From CAVWSM01 sp963757805 (lineage in GTDB: Bacteria > Actinomycetota > Actinomycetes > Jiangellales > Jiangellaceae), in NCBI GenBank assembly GCA_963757805.1, contig CAVWSM010000006.1, positions 1,178,001 to 1,242,000 on the forward strand: DNA of 64,000 nucleotides, read 5' to 3'. The translations under genes were made by a program, and so were the position numbers. The notes beneath the pieces were generated by a model. That model saw only the letters and a program-made list of their open reading frames with translations, did no database searches and was not told the DNA's origin. How positions within the stretch are numbered: position 1 is the stretch's first letter; each line of letters begins with the position of its first letter. Positions 46,083-55,826 of this stretch are shown in pieces.

Positions 46083-47556
46083 ATGACAACGGGTCTGGCA
46101 CCTGACGAGCAGAAGGTCGTCGATGCCGTACGCAAGGAGCTGTTCATCGGGGGCTCCTGGCGGCCGGCGGCAAAAGGCGGGCTGCTCGACGTACATGACC
46201 CGTCGACCGGCGAGGCCCTGTGTGCGATCGCTGACGCGACCCCGGAGGACGGCGATGCTGCGCTCGGCGCCGCTGCTGATGCGCAGGCTGCGTGGGCCGC
46301 GACTCCGCCGCGCGACCGGGCGGAGATCTTGCGGCGAGCGTTCGAGGCGATGACCGCGAGGGCCGATGAGCTCGCGCTGCTCATGACGTTGGAGATGGGC
46401 AAGCCGGTCGCTGAGTCGCGCACCGAGGTGGCGTACGCAGCGGAGTTCTTCCGCTGGTTCTCCGAGGAGGCCTCGCGGATCCAGGGCGACTACCGCACGG
46501 CTCCCAACGGCGCCTCCCGCATCCTGACCATGAGGCAGCCGGTCGGCCCGAGCATCTTCATCACGCCGTGGAACTTCCCGCTGGCGATGGGCACGCGGAA
46601 GATCGGGCCGGCGATCGCTGCGGGTTGCACGATTGTCATCAAGCCCGCGTCCGAGACCCCGCTGTCGATGCTGGCGCTCGCGCAGATCCTCGAGGAGGCT
46701 GGGCTGCCGGGCGGAGTCCTCAACGTCCTGACCACGTCGCACTCCGGGCAGGTCATGGAGCCAATGATCCGTGACCCGCGGGCCCGCAAGCTGTCGTTCA
46801 CCGGCTCGACCGAGATAGGCCGCAAGCTCGTCGAGCAGTCGGCGCAGCAGCTGCTTGCGCGTGTCGATGGAGCTGGGCGGCAACGCGCCGTTCCTCGTGT
46901 TCGATGACGCCGACCTCGACAGGGCGGTCGACGGTGCGCTGCTCGCCAAGATGCGCAACATCGGTGAGGCGTGCACCGCGGCCAACCGGTTCCTGGTGCA
47001 CGAGTCGGTCGCCGGGGAGTTCGCGTCTCGACTGGCTGAGCGCATGGGTGCACTGCGCGTCGGGCGCGGCACCGAGGAGGGTGTGCAGGTCGGTCCGCTG
47101 ATCACGGAGAAGGCGCGGGAAGGCGTGGCGGATCTGGTCGCGTCGGCAACCGATGCCGGCGCGAGGGTGCTCACCGGCGCCGAGTCGCTGTCCGGGCCTG
47201 GCTGGTTCTACAAGCCGACCGTGCTCGCCGACGTACCGCCCGATGCGCGGATCCTGCAGGAGGAGATTTTCGGCCCGGTCGCGCCGATCACGACCTTCAG
47301 CTCCGACGACGAGGCGATCGACCTCGCAAACAACACCGAGTACGGCCTCATCGCGTACGCCTTCACGCGCGACCTGTCGCGCGCACTCACCGTCGCCGAG
47401 CGGCTGGAGAGCGGCATGGTCGGCCTCAACGCCGGCGTCATCTCCAACCCGGCCGCGCCCTTCGGCGGAGTCAAGGCCTCCGGCTTCGGGCGTGAGGGCG
47501 GCCGCGAGGGGATCGAGGAGTACCTCGAGGTGAAGTACGTCGGCCTCGCCCTCTGA
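46083..47556 (+). CDS. gabD: Succinate-semialdehyde dehydrogenase, one frameshift
   Basis: Oxidises succinate semialdehyde to succinate. The first frame (ATG 46083, with GAGGAG just upstream) runs through PVGPSIFITPWNFPLAMGTR and IKPASETPLSMLALAQI to FTGSTEIGRKLVEQSAQQLL; near 46,855 the second frame continues VSMELGGNAPFLVFDDADLD with general base Glu, then the catalytic Cys in GEACTAANRF, and ends GREGGREGIEEYLEVKYVGL. The composite is about 490 aa, normal for GabD. A one-base slip in a C/T-rich stretch is the simplest explanation. Confidence 0.87.
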
Positions 47557-47562
47557 CGTGCG

Positions 47563-47594
47563 CCGGGGCGATCACGTTACCGTGATCGTCCCGG
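47563..47594 (+). terminator. Terminator hairpin after gabD
   Basis: A 14-bp stem (47563-47576 with 47581-47594, one G-U pair) closes on a TTAC loop just seven bases past the gabD stop. It has no U-tract, as usual for high-GC genomes. The next 80 bp lead to the M55 gene and contain a possible -10 (TAGGTT at 47663-47668). Confidence 0.65.
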
Positions 47595-47675
47595 TCTGAG
47601 CGCGGCCTGCATGCCTTGCACCGTCCGGCCAGGCCTACCGAACGTGATCGACCCGGGGCAGATAGGTTGGCGCGG

Positions 47676-48509
47676 GTGAAGTTCCTGATCTCCGCCGATA
47701 TGGAGGGCGCCACGGGCGTCACCTGGCCGGCCGACGTCGAGCCGGGCACGGAGCAGTGGCAGCGCTGCCGCCGCATGTTCACGTCCGACGTCAACGCCGC
47801 GGTTGCCGGGTTCTTCGACGGCGGCGCCGACGAGGTCCTCATCAACGAGGCGCACGCGACGATGCGCAACCTGTTGCTCGAGGATCTCGACGAACGCGCC
47901 ACGATGCTCACCGGTCGGCACAAGGACCTCACGATGGTCGAGGGCGTCCAGCACGGGGACGTCGACGGCGTCGCGTTCGTCGGATACCACACGGGCGCGG
48001 GCACCGAGGGCGTGCTCGCACACACCTACCTCGCCAACTCGATCACCGGCGTCTGGGTCGACGGCGAGCCGGCGAGTGAGGGGCGGCTCAACGCGTACGT
48101 CGTGGCGGAGCACGGGGTTCCAGTCGTGCTCGTCACCGGCGACGACCGTACGTGCATCGATGCGGCAAGCTATGCACCCGCGGCACTGGGCGTGGCGGTC
48201 AAGGACTACGTGTCCCGGTACGCCGCCGTGTGCCGGCCGCCTTCGCGCACGTACGCCGACATCCGCGCTGCAGCCAAGGCCAGCACCGCGTTGGCGATCC
48301 GGCACGAGCCCCTCAAGAAGGGGCCGTTCCGCGTCGATATCGAGGTTGACGCTGCGCAGCTGGCCGGCGCCGCGACGATGGTGCCCACGGTCGAGCAGAT
48401 CGGGGCGCGTCGCGTCGCCTACACGGCGCCCAGCGCGCGCGAGATGATCCGTACTTTCAAGGCCGTGACGACGCTGATCGCAGCGGCCACCGAGGAGCGG
48501 TATGGCTGA
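47676..48509 (+). CDS. M55 family D-aminopeptidase (DppA-like)
   Basis: A 277-aa zinc peptidase that in Bacillus (DppA) removes N-terminal D-alanine from peptides. It starts VKFLISADMEGATGVTW with metal ligands Asp8 and Glu10, and has the conserved NEAHATMRNLL and VGYHTGAGTEGVLAHTY segments with the other histidines. GTG 47676 is the family start; TAGGTT eight bases upstream may be a -10 box of a leaderless transcript. It overlaps the M20 peptidase gene by eight bases. It leads a four-gene peptidase run next to an oligopeptide transporter. Confidence 0.9.
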   Translation: MKFLISADMEGATGVTWPADVEPGTEQWQRCRRMFTSDVNAAVAGFFDGGADEVLINEAHATMRNLLLEDLDERATMLTGRHKDLTMVEGVQHGDVDGVAFVGYHTGAGTEGVLAHTYLANSITGVWVDGEPASEGRLNAYVVAEHGVPVVLVTGDDRTCIDAASYAPAALGVAVKDYVSRYAAVCRPPSRTYADIRAAAKASTALAIRHEPLKKGPFRVDIEVDAAQLAGAATMVPTVEQIGARRVAYTAPSAREMIRTFKAVTTLIAAATEERYG

Positions 48510-49846
48510 GTTGACGTCAGCTCTCAACCAGCACGAGCTCGCGGCCGAAGAGGCCGTCCGGTTTACCTCCGACCTCATCCGCTTCGACACCTCCAACCGT
48601 GGCGGTGGCGACGGCCATGAGCGCCCCGCGGCGGAGTACGTCGCCGCGGCCGCTCACGGACGTCGGCTACGACCCGGTGATCTTGGAGGCGGCGCCCGGC
48701 CGCACCAACGTCGTCCTCCGCGTGCCCGGGTCCGAGCCCCAGCTCCCCGCCCTGCTCGTCCACGGCCACCTCGACGTGGTGCCCGCCGACCCGGCCGAGT
48801 GGTTGGTGCACCCGTTCTCCGGCGAGGTGCGTGACGGGATGGTGTGGGGTCGCGGCGCGGTCGACATGAAGAACATGGACGCGACGGTGCTTGCGGTGCT
48901 CCGCGCCTGGGCCCGCGAGGGGCGCGGGCCGCGGCGCGATGTCGTCGTCGCCTTCACCGCCGACGAAGAGGACAGCGCCACCTTCGGCGCGGGGTTCCTT
49001 GTCCGTCAGCATGCCGAGCTCTTCGAGGGCTGCACCGAGGGCATCAGCGAGTCTGGCGCGTTCACCTTCCACGCCGGTGGCGGCGTTCGGCTCTACCCCG
49101 TGGCCGCGGGGGAGCGGGGGACGGCGTGGGTACGGCTCACCGCGCGCGGGCGGGCGGGGCACGGCTCGAAGGTCAACCGGGAGAACGCCGTCGTGCGGCT
49201 CGCGGCCGCGGTGACCCGGATCGACGAGCATCGGTGGCCCGTGCGGCTGTCGCCGACCATGCGACGGGCGCTTGTCGAGATCGCCGCGGCCGTACGAGCC
49301 GATATCGACGGTCTCGACCTCGAGCGAGACATCGACGAGGTGCTCGACCGGCTCGGCCCCGCGCGCTCGCTGGTCGATGCGACCGTACGCAACACCGCCA
49401 ACCCCACCGGCCTGTCCGCGGGCTACAAGACCAATGTCATCCCCGGCACCGCGACCGCGACCGTCGACGGGCGAGTGCTTCCTGGCACCATCGACGAGTT
49501 CGCGCAGACTATGGACCAGCTCGCCGGCGAGCATGTTGACTGGGAGTTCACCCACACCGGCCGACCGCTGGAGGCCCCGGTCGACAGCCCGCTGTTCGCG
49601 GCGATGCGTGACGCACTGCTGGCGCACGACCCTGGCGCGCATGTCGTGCCGTTCAGCATGAGTGGTGGCACCGATGCCAAGCAGTTCGCGCGTCTCGGCA
49701 TCGTGGGCTATGGCTTCTCGCCGGTGCAGCTTCCGCCGGGACTGGACTACTACCGGATGTTCCACGGCGTCGACGAGCGCGTCCCGGTGTCGGGGCTGCA
49801 CTTCGGCGTACGAGTGCTTGACAGGTTCCTGTCCTCCGTTGGCTAG
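48502..49846 (+). CDS. M20 family dipeptidase/carboxypeptidase, one frameshift
   Basis: Composite of about 447 aa. The first frame (ATG 48502) gives AAEEAVRFTSDLIRFDTSN and RPAAEYVAAA, and near 48,648 the second frame continues LTDVGYDPVILEAAPGRTNV, VHGHLDVVPADPAEW, GRGAVDMKNMDATVLAVLRA and ADEEDSATFGAGFL, which supply the zinc ligands and the catalytic Glu, then a lid domain with GHGSKVNREN and a C-terminal MSGGTDAKQFARLGI. It would cleave dipeptides or acylated amino acids. It overlaps the M55 gene and is followed by the S9 gene with nine bases between. Confidence 0.87.
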
Positions 49847-49855
49847 AGGAGAGTC

Positions 49856-51817
49856 GTGACAACAACGGCGCCGTACGGCAGCTGGACCTCGCCCGTCACA
49901 GCGGCGCGCGTGGCGACCGCAGAGTCGCCCCCGGCATGGGTCAGCATGGCCGGCGACGACACGTGGTGGGCTGAGTTGCGGCCTGCCGAGGGCGGTCGCA
50001 TCGCCCTGGTCCGCCGGCGAGCCGACGGCACGATGTCGACCGTTCTCCCGGAGCCGTGGAACGTACGCTCGCGCGTGCAGGAGTACGGCGGCCGTGCCTA
50101 TCTCGTCCTCCCGCATGGCGCAGTGGTCTTCAGCGAGTTCAGTGACCAGCGGTTGTACGTTTACGAGCCGGGCTCCGACACGGCCCCGACGGCTCTGACC
50201 CCCGAGCCGGCGCGTGCTGCCGGGCTCCGCTATGTCGAGCCGGTGCTCGCTCCGGCCGGCGACGAGCTGTGGTGCGTGCGCGAGGAGCACTTCGGCGCCG
50301 AGCCGACGGACGTACGTCGCGCAATCGTGGCGGTGCCGCTCGACGGCTCGGCCGCCAAGGATCCGGACGCCGTACGCGTCCTCGCCACCGGGACGCGCTT
50401 CCTCGCCGGCCTGACCGTGTCGACGGACTCGCGACGCGTTGCATGGCTGGGCTGGGATCACCCCGAAATGCCCTGGGATGCCGCCGTTGCCTACGTCGCC
50501 GACTTGACGGACGACACCATCGGCGTGGCTCGTGCGGTGATCGGCGGTCCTGAAGCCGCTGTAGCGCAGGTCGGCTGGCTCGACGCGGACACGCTGCTCG
50601 TCGCGGCAGAGCTCGGCGACTGGTCCAACCTGCATCGCATTGATATCGCGTCTGGCGAGGCCCCGGTCAACCTCACGCCGCGTGACGAAGAATTCGGCGG
50701 CGCGCTATGGCAGCCGGGCCAGCGGTGGTTCGCGCCGCTGGTGGACGGGCGTGTCGCGGTGCTGCACGGTGTCGGGGCCAAGCGACTGGGCATCCTCGAC
50801 CCCACGACCGGCGACATCGTCGACGTCGACACGCCCTACACCGAGTGGTCGCCGACGCTCGCGGTCGGTGGCGGCTCGATCATCGGGGTCGCCGGCGCGC
50901 CCGATCGGGCATTCGACGTGGTGCGCGTCGACCTTGGCTCCGGTGTATGGGAGACGTTGCGTCCAGCGCAGTCGTCGAGCCTGGACGCCTACCTCCCGAT
51001 CCCCGAGGCCAGGGTCTTCCGCGGGCTCGACGGCCGCGACATCCACGCCGCGCTCTACCCGCCGGCCAGCCCCGACTTCACCGCGCCGGCCGGCGAGCGT
51101 GCGCCGTACGTCGTCTTCGTCCACGGTGGCCCGACCAGCCGCCGACCGATGGCGCGGGACCTGGAGATCGCCTACTTCACCAGTCGCGGTATCGGAGTCG
51201 TCGACGTCAACTACGGCGGGTCGACAGGCTTTGGGCGCGACTACCGCAACCGGCTCCGCGAGCAGTGGGGTGTCGTCGACGTCGAGGACGCCGCCGCGGC
51301 GGCGCGGGCGCTCGTCACCGAAGGGCTGGCCGACTCGCAGCGGCTGGCGATTCGCGGCGGCAGTGCCGGCGGGTTCACGTCCGCAGCCGCGCTGACGTCG
51401 ACCGACGTCTTCACCTGCGGCACGGTGATGTTCCCCGTGGTTGACCTCGTCGCGTTCCGCGCCGGGGGCACGCACGATTTCGAGTCGCAGTACCTCGACA
51501 GTCTTGTCGGCCCGTGGCCGCAGGAACGGGTGCGGTACGAGGAGCGCTCGCCGCTGGCCCACGCAGACAAGGTCGAGGTTCCCTTCCTGCTGTTGCAGGG
51601 GCTCGAGGACGAGGTGTGCCCGCCGGCGCAAGCGGAAGCATTTGTTGCGCGGGTGGGCGACCGAGTTCCGCACGCCTACCTCGCATTCGAGGGCGAGCAG
51701 CATGGCTTCCGCAAGGAGGAAACCATCGTGCGGGCGCTGGAGGCCGAGCTGTCGTTGTACGGCCAGGTGTTCGGCTTCGAGCCGGTCGGCATCTCGCCGC
51801 TGGACCTGCGGTCGTGA
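49856..51817 (+). CDS. S9 prolyl-oligopeptidase family peptidase
   Basis: A 653-aa serine peptidase with an N-terminal beta-propeller (several WLGWD and VGWLDADTLL-like blades, about residues 20-370) and a C-terminal alpha/beta-hydrolase domain. The nucleophile Ser503 is in RGGSAGGFTSAAAL, the Asp in QGLEDEVCPP and the His in EGEQHGFRKEE. Acyl-aminoacyl peptidase-like cleavage of short peptides is expected. GTG 49856 follows AGAGGAGAGTC. Its stop overlaps the S66 gene start by four bases (GTGA at 51814-51817), so the two are translationally coupled. Confidence 0.92.
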   Translation: MTTTAPYGSWTSPVTAARVATAESPPAWVSMAGDDTWWAELRPAEGGRIALVRRRADGTMSTVLPEPWNVRSRVQEYGGRAYLVLPHGAVVFSEFSDQRLYVYEPGSDTAPTALTPEPARAAGLRYVEPVLAPAGDELWCVREEHFGAEPTDVRRAIVAVPLDGSAAKDPDAVRVLATGTRFLAGLTVSTDSRRVAWLGWDHPEMPWDAAVAYVADLTDDTIGVARAVIGGPEAAVAQVGWLDADTLLVAAELGDWSNLHRIDIASGEAPVNLTPRDEEFGGALWQPGQRWFAPLVDGRVAVLHGVGAKRLGILDPTTGDIVDVDTPYTEWSPTLAVGGGSIIGVAGAPDRAFDVVRVDLGSGVWETLRPAQSSSLDAYLPIPEARVFRGLDGRDIHAALYPPASPDFTAPAGERAPYVVFVHGGPTSRRPMARDLEIAYFTSRGIGVVDVNYGGSTGFGRDYRNRLREQWGVVDVEDAAAAARALVTEGLADSQRLAIRGGSAGGFTSAAALTSTDVFTCGTVMFPVVDLVAFRAGGTHDFESQYLDSLVGPWPQERVRYEERSPLAHADKVEVPFLLLQGLEDEVCPPAQAEAFVARVGDRVPHAYLAFEGEQHGFRKEETIVRALEAELSLYGQVFGFEPVGISPLDLRS

Positions 51818-52758
51818 CCCGTTTGTCGGGTGCGGTCGAGTTGACCCGGCCGCGGCGACTGCGGCCCGGCGACCGGGTTGCGGTCGTCGCGCCGAGCGGA
51901 CCGGTCCCGAAGGACCGGCTGGACGCGGGTTGCGACATCCTGCGGTCTTGGGGGCTCGACGTCGTGGTGGGCGAGCATGTCACCGCCGCGCACGACCGGT
52001 TCGCCTATCTCGCTGCCGCGGACCTCGACCGTGTGGCCGATCTCCAGAAGGCCTGGCTGGACCCGGACATCGCCGGCGTGCTCTGCGCGCGCGGCGGATA
52101 CGGCGTACAACGCATGGTCGATCTGCTCGACTGGGACGCGATGGCCCGCGTGTCGCCGAAGGTGTTCGTCGGCTACAGCGACATCACCGCCTTGCACGAG
52201 GCGTTCGCCACACGACTGGGGCTGGCGACCCTGCACGGGCCGATGGTCGCGACGCAGGTTTTCGTCAGCGACGCAGCGAGCGCTGATCGGCTGCGCCGCA
52301 CCCTGTTCGAGCCGGAGTCCGAGCTCACGCTCACGTCGAGTTCTGCGGAGACACTCGTGCCCGGGCGCGCCTCCGGTGTGACGGTCGGCGGCTGCCTGTC
52401 GTTGCTCGTCGCGGACCTAGGTACGCCGACGGCACGTAGGAGCGTCTCCGGCGGGATCCTGCTTCTAGAGGACGTGGAGGAGGAGACCTACCGGCTCGAC
52501 CGCTACCTCACCCAGCTGCTCAGATCCGGATGGCTCGACGACGTCGCCGGGATTGCGCTCGGCTCATGGGTGGACTGCACGCCGGTGGAGGAGCTGCGCG
52601 ATCTGTTTCTCGACCGCCTCGGCCCCCTCGGCGTGCCGATCGTTTGGGAGCTCGGGTTCGGACACTCGCCGAGCACGCTGACGGTGCCGCTGGGTGTGCC
52701 GGCTGTGCTGGATGCGGATGCGGCAACGCTCACGCTGCAGGTGCCGGCTCTTACGTAG
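51814..52758 (+). CDS. S66 LD-carboxypeptidase (murein tetrapeptide type)
   Basis: Removes the terminal D-alanine from murein tetrapeptides during cell-wall recycling. The 314-aa protein has RPGDRVAVVAPSGPV at the start, catalytic Ser122 in VGYSDITAL, the Glu region LLLEDVEEETYRLDRYL and the His segment FGHSPSTLTVPLG, the complete S66 triad. GTG 51814 overlaps the S9 peptidase stop; the frame is open earlier but lies inside that gene. With M55, M20 and S9 upstream and the Opp transporter facing it, this is the clearest sign of murein-peptide handling. Confidence 0.92.
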   Translation: MTRLSGAVELTRPRRLRPGDRVAVVAPSGPVPKDRLDAGCDILRSWGLDVVVGEHVTAAHDRFAYLAAADLDRVADLQKAWLDPDIAGVLCARGGYGVQRMVDLLDWDAMARVSPKVFVGYSDITALHEAFATRLGLATLHGPMVATQVFVSDAASADRLRRTLFEPESELTLTSSSAETLVPGRASGVTVGGCLSLLVADLGTPTARRSVSGGILLLEDVEEETYRLDRYLTQLLRSGWLDDVAGIALGSWVDCTPVEELRDLFLDRLGPLGVPIVWELGFGHSPSTLTVPLGVPAVLDADAATLTLQVPALT

Positions 52759-52804
52759 CGGGCGAGGCGGGTGTTCTGTCGAAAGGTGTTCCACTGAGGG
52801 CACT

Positions 52805-52894
52805 ATGTTGACCGCAGCGGAACGCCTTCGATCGCAACTCCTCGTGCGCCAGGTTTCGGTTCCGCAGGTCAACCGCAAGTATGGGTCCGCATAA
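52805..52894 (+). CDS. Possible 29-codon ORF in the S66-Opp spacer
   Basis: ATG 52805 to TAA 52892-52894 encodes MLTAAERLRSQLLVRQVSVP and nine more residues, with GAGGG upstream. It lies between the S66 stop and the minus-strand ABC gene. I recognise no family. It overlaps a long inverted repeat, so it may be only a by-product of that structure. Confidence 0.2.
   Translation: MLTAAERLRSQLLVRQVSVPQVNRKYGSA
52808..52872. terminator. Inverted repeat between converging operons
   Basis: TTGACC (52808-52813) and GCGGAAC (52817-52823) pair with GGTCAA (52867-52872) and GTTCCGC (52859-52865), with small bulges. The 35-base loop sits between. It lies between the S66 gene and oppF and could act as a bidirectional terminator or be a remnant element. 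The pairing is seen; the function is not known. Confidence 0.35.
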
Positions 52895-52900
52895 TTGCGG

Positions 52901-53896
52901 TTAGATGCTCTGGTTGGCTGCGGCCTTTGACGCGGCAAAGTGGCACGCCACCTGCGGCTCGACCGACCCCGACAGCACCGGGAGGTCCTCGGTGCGGCAC
53001 CGGTCCGCGACGCCAGCAGCCGCCGCGGCGCCTGAAGCCAAAGCCTGGCAGCGTACGTGGAAGCGGCAGCCACCGGGGATGCGCGTCGGGTCCGGCGGCT
53101 CGCCCGCGAGCACGACCGGCTCACGTCCGGCCTCGGGGAGCACCGAGATGAGGGCCTGCGTGTAGGGATGCTCCGGCGCCGTCAGGATCTGCTCGACCGG
53201 ACCGGTCTCCACGATGCGCCCGAGGTACATGACGGCGACTCGGTCGGCGATGTTCCAGGCCAGCCCGAGGTCGTGCGTGACGACCAGGGCGGCCACGCCG
53301 AGCTCGGCCCGCAGCCGCAGCAGCAGCGCGAGGATCTCACCGCGTACGGACGCGTCGAGCGAGGCGACCGGCTCGTCGGCGACGATCACCTTGGGATCCA
53401 GCGCAAGGGCCCCCGCGATGACCACCCGTTGCCGCTGCCCGCCCGAGAGCTCGTGCGGGTAGCGCAGGAAGAAGCGCTCCGGCGGGCGCAGCCCCGCGCG
53501 CGACAACGCGGTCGCGACCCTCGCCTGCTCGTCGGCGATGCCGTGGATGCGCAGTCCCTCCGCGACGGCGTCATAGACCGTGTGTCGCGGGTTGAGCGAT
53601 CCGGTTGGGTCTTGCAGCACGAGTTGCACTTCGCGGCGGTGCGCCTTGAGCGCCGCCGACGAATAGCGCAGCGGAACCCCCGCGTACGACACCTTGCCCG
53701 AGGTCGGTTTCTCCAGCCCAAGCAGCGTGCGCGCAAGCGTCGTCTTGCCGCACCCGGACTCACCGACCAGAGCGACGATCTCTCCGGGGCTGATGTCCAG
53801 GTCGACCCCATCGACGGCCCGGGCCCGGCCTCGGTCGCGGCGGCCTGCGAACTCCACCCGCAGCGACCGGGCGGAGAGGATCGGCTGGCTGGTCAC
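52901..53896 (-). CDS. Oligopeptide ABC transporter ATPase (OppF type)
   Basis: ATP-binding protein of 331 aa. Walker A GESGCGKTTLART, signature ELSGGQRQRVVIAGAL and Walker B VIVADEPVASLD are present, and the C-terminus has the Opp/Dpp zinc-like region GCRFHVRCQALA. It energises import of peptides or similar substrates. GTG 53896 overlaps the stop of the OppD-type gene by four bases (GTGA at 53893-53896). Last gene of a five-gene minus-strand operon. Confidence 0.92.
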   Translation of the reverse strand: MTSQPILSARSLRVEFAGRRDRGRARAVDGVDLDISPGEIVALVGESGCGKTTLARTLLGLEKPTSGKVSYAGVPLRYSSAALKAHRREVQLVLQDPTGSLNPRHTVYDAVAEGLRIHGIADEQARVATALSRAGLRPPERFFLRYPHELSGGQRQRVVIAGALALDPKVIVADEPVASLDASVRGEILALLLRLRAELGVAALVVTHDLGLAWNIADRVAVMYLGRIVETGPVEQILTAPEHPYTQALISVLPEAGREPVVLAGEPPDPTRIPGGCRFHVRCQALASGAAAAAGVADRCRTEDLPVLSGSVEPQVACHFAASKAAANQSI

Positions 53897-54906
53897 ACGC
53901 GCTCCTTGGCCACATCAACGAGGCCGGCGGATTCGTCCGGCAGGACCAGCACGCAGGCCGCCTGCCGGCCGTCGCCGGCGGGCCACAGCTGCGGGTCGAC
54001 GGTGTTGCAGATGTCGACGCGCGACGGGCACCTCGGGTGGAAAGCGCAGCCGGTTGGCAGAGCGCCCGGGTCCGGTGGATCCCCGGCGAGCCCGCTCGGA
54101 TTGCGCCGCGACTGCGGGTCGCCGATGCGTGGGAAAGCTGCAGACAGCGCAGCGCCGTACGGATGGCGCGCAGCGGCGAACACGTCACTGGCGGGGCCTT
54201 CCTCGACCACGCGTCCGGCGTACATCACGGCGAGCCGGTCGCACGTGTCGGCAAGCACCGACAGGTCATGGCTGATCATCATCAGGCTGATGTCCTGCTC
54301 CGACACCAGCTCGTCGATGAGCCGCAGGATCTGCGCCTGGATCATGACATCGAGCGCGGTCGTCGGCTCGTCGGCGATGATGAGCCGCGGGTTGCACGCG
54401 AGCGCCATGGCGATCATCACGCGCTGACGCTGGCCACCGGAGAGCTCGTGCGGGTAGGCCGCGGCTCGCGCCGCCGGCAGACCGACCTGCTCGAGCAGAG
54501 CTCCGACCCGCGCGTCCGCCTCGCGCTCGGTGACGTTGTCGTGCAGCAGGATCGGCTCCGCGATCTGTCGGCCGATGCGTTGCACGGCGTTGAGCGAGTG
54601 CATCGCGCCCTGGAAGACGATCGACGCGCCCGCCCAGCGCACCGCGCGCAGCCGCCCCCACCCCATCGTGAGCACGTCGTCGCCCTCGAACAGGATCTGC
54701 CCCGACGTGTGCGCGCTCCGCGGCAGCAGCCGCAGCATGGCGAGCGCGAGGGTGGACTTGCCGCAGCCGGACTCTCCGGCGACGCCGAGCTTCTGCCCAG
54801 CCGCGAGCGCGAGGTCGACGCCTCGGACGGCAGGAATGTCTCCGCTTGCCGTGCGGTAGACGACTTCTAGGTCCTTGACCTCCAGCACGGGGGCGCTTGT
54901 CGTCAT
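53893..54906 (-). CDS. Oligopeptide ABC transporter ATPase (OppD type)
   Basis: ATP-binding protein of 337 aa. It starts MTTSAPVLEVKDLEVVYRTA, Walker A GESGCGKSTLALAM, signature ELSGGQRQRVMIAMAL, Walker B LIIADEPTTALD and a C-terminal GCAFHPRCPSRVDICN cysteine region that is typical of OppD/DppD. The same frame is open far upstream (to 55869), but that part is a shadow of oppC; ATG 54906 overlaps the oppC stop (ATGA at 54903-54906). It pairs with the OppF-type ATPase to form the heterodimer. Confidence 0.93.
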   Translation of the reverse strand: MTTSAPVLEVKDLEVVYRTASGDIPAVRGVDLALAAGQKLGVAGESGCGKSTLALAMLRLLPRSAHTSGQILFEGDDVLTMGWGRLRAVRWAGASIVFQGAMHSLNAVQRIGRQIAEPILLHDNVTEREADARVGALLEQVGLPAARAAAYPHELSGGQRQRVMIAMALACNPRLIIADEPTTALDVMIQAQILRLIDELVSEQDISLMMISHDLSVLADTCDRLAVMYAGRVVEEGPASDVFAAARHPYGAALSAAFPRIGDPQSRRNPSGLAGDPPDPGALPTGCAFHPRCPSRVDICNTVDPQLWPAGDGRQAACVLVLPDESAGLVDVAKERV

Positions 54907-55826
54907 GTGCGCTCCCGCAGCCGTGGGTTGAGTACGCCCTCGATGGCGCGACCGACCAGGGTGAACGCGAGTGCTACGAACACGATGGCGAAGCCCGGCG
55001 GGAGGACGTACCACCAGATCCCGGAGCTCACCGCGCCCGCAGCCCGCGCGGCCTGGATGGTGCCACCCCAGGACGGGACCGTCGGGTCGCCGAGCCCCAG
55101 GAACGCCAGCGTCGACTCCGCGATGATCGCGCCGGATACGAGCAGCGTGGTCTGCGCGAGCACGATGGGCATCACATTGGGAAGTACGTGCCGCACCATC
55201 ACGTGCGCGTGGCCTCCGCCGAGTGCACGGGCCCGCTCGATGTAGGGCCGCGCCTCGACGGCGAGCGTCTGCGCCCGCACCAGCCGAGCCGTTGTGGGCC
55301 ACACCGTGACCCCGATCGCGATGATGATCGTCGACAGGCTCTGGCCCATGACCCGCGCCAACGCGATAGCGAGCACCAGCGAGGGCAGTACGAGGAACCA
55401 GTCGGTGAGGCGCATCAGCCCGCCCGACACCCAGCCACCGAAGTGGCCCGAAGTGATGCCGATCAGCGCGCCGAGCGACACCGAGAGGAACGCGGCCAGG
55501 AAGCCCACCGCCAACGACACCCGTGAGCCCCACAGCACCAGGTCGGCGATGGACCTGCCCGACCGGTCGGTGCCGAACGGGAACTCCCAGCTCGGCGGCT
55601 GCAGCGGCTCGCCGGGAGAGCGGGTCACACTCAGGTCGTCGGGCCCGATGAGCAGTGGTGCGCAGGCCGCTGCCAGTACGAACAGCACAAGGACTGCCAG
55701 CCCGAACATTCCGGAGCGGTTGGTGCGGTAGGCCGCCCAGAACCGGCCGAGTGCGCGTCGGCGCCGTACCCAGGCCAAGCGACGTGCGCTGGGAACGCGG
55801 GCGCCCGCTTCCGATGCGGCCGTCAT
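54903..55826 (-). CDS. Oligopeptide ABC transporter permease (OppC type)
   Basis: Membrane permease of 307 aa with about six helices, an N-terminal cytoplasmic segment, and the OppC signature FPFGTDRSGRSIADLVLWGS. The EAA loop is IERARALGGGHAHVMVRHVL. ATG 55826 overlaps the oppB stop (ATGA at 55823-55826), and its own stop overlaps the ATPase start. It forms the inner-membrane channel with the OppB-type permease. Confidence 0.92.
   Translation of the reverse strand: MTAASEAGARVPSARRLAWVRRRRALGRFWAAYRTNRSGMFGLAVLVLFVLAAACAPLLIGPDDLSVTRSPGEPLQPPSWEFPFGTDRSGRSIADLVLWGSRVSLAVGFLAAFLSVSLGALIGITSGHFGGWVSGGLMRLTDWFLVLPSLVLAIALARVMGQSLSTIIIAIGVTVWPTTARLVRAQTLAVEARPYIERARALGGGHAHVMVRHVLPNVMPIVLAQTTLLVSGAIIAESTLAFLGLGDPTVPSWGGTIQAARAAGAVSSGIWWYVLPPGFAIVFVALAFTLVGRAIEGVLNPRLRERT

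Noticed and set aside
48575..50635. Long open minus-strand frame of about 686 codons
   Set aside because: It runs opposite the M20 and S9 peptidase genes, has no family match and low-complexity Arg/Gly/Ala content typical of a reverse frame in high-GC DNA.
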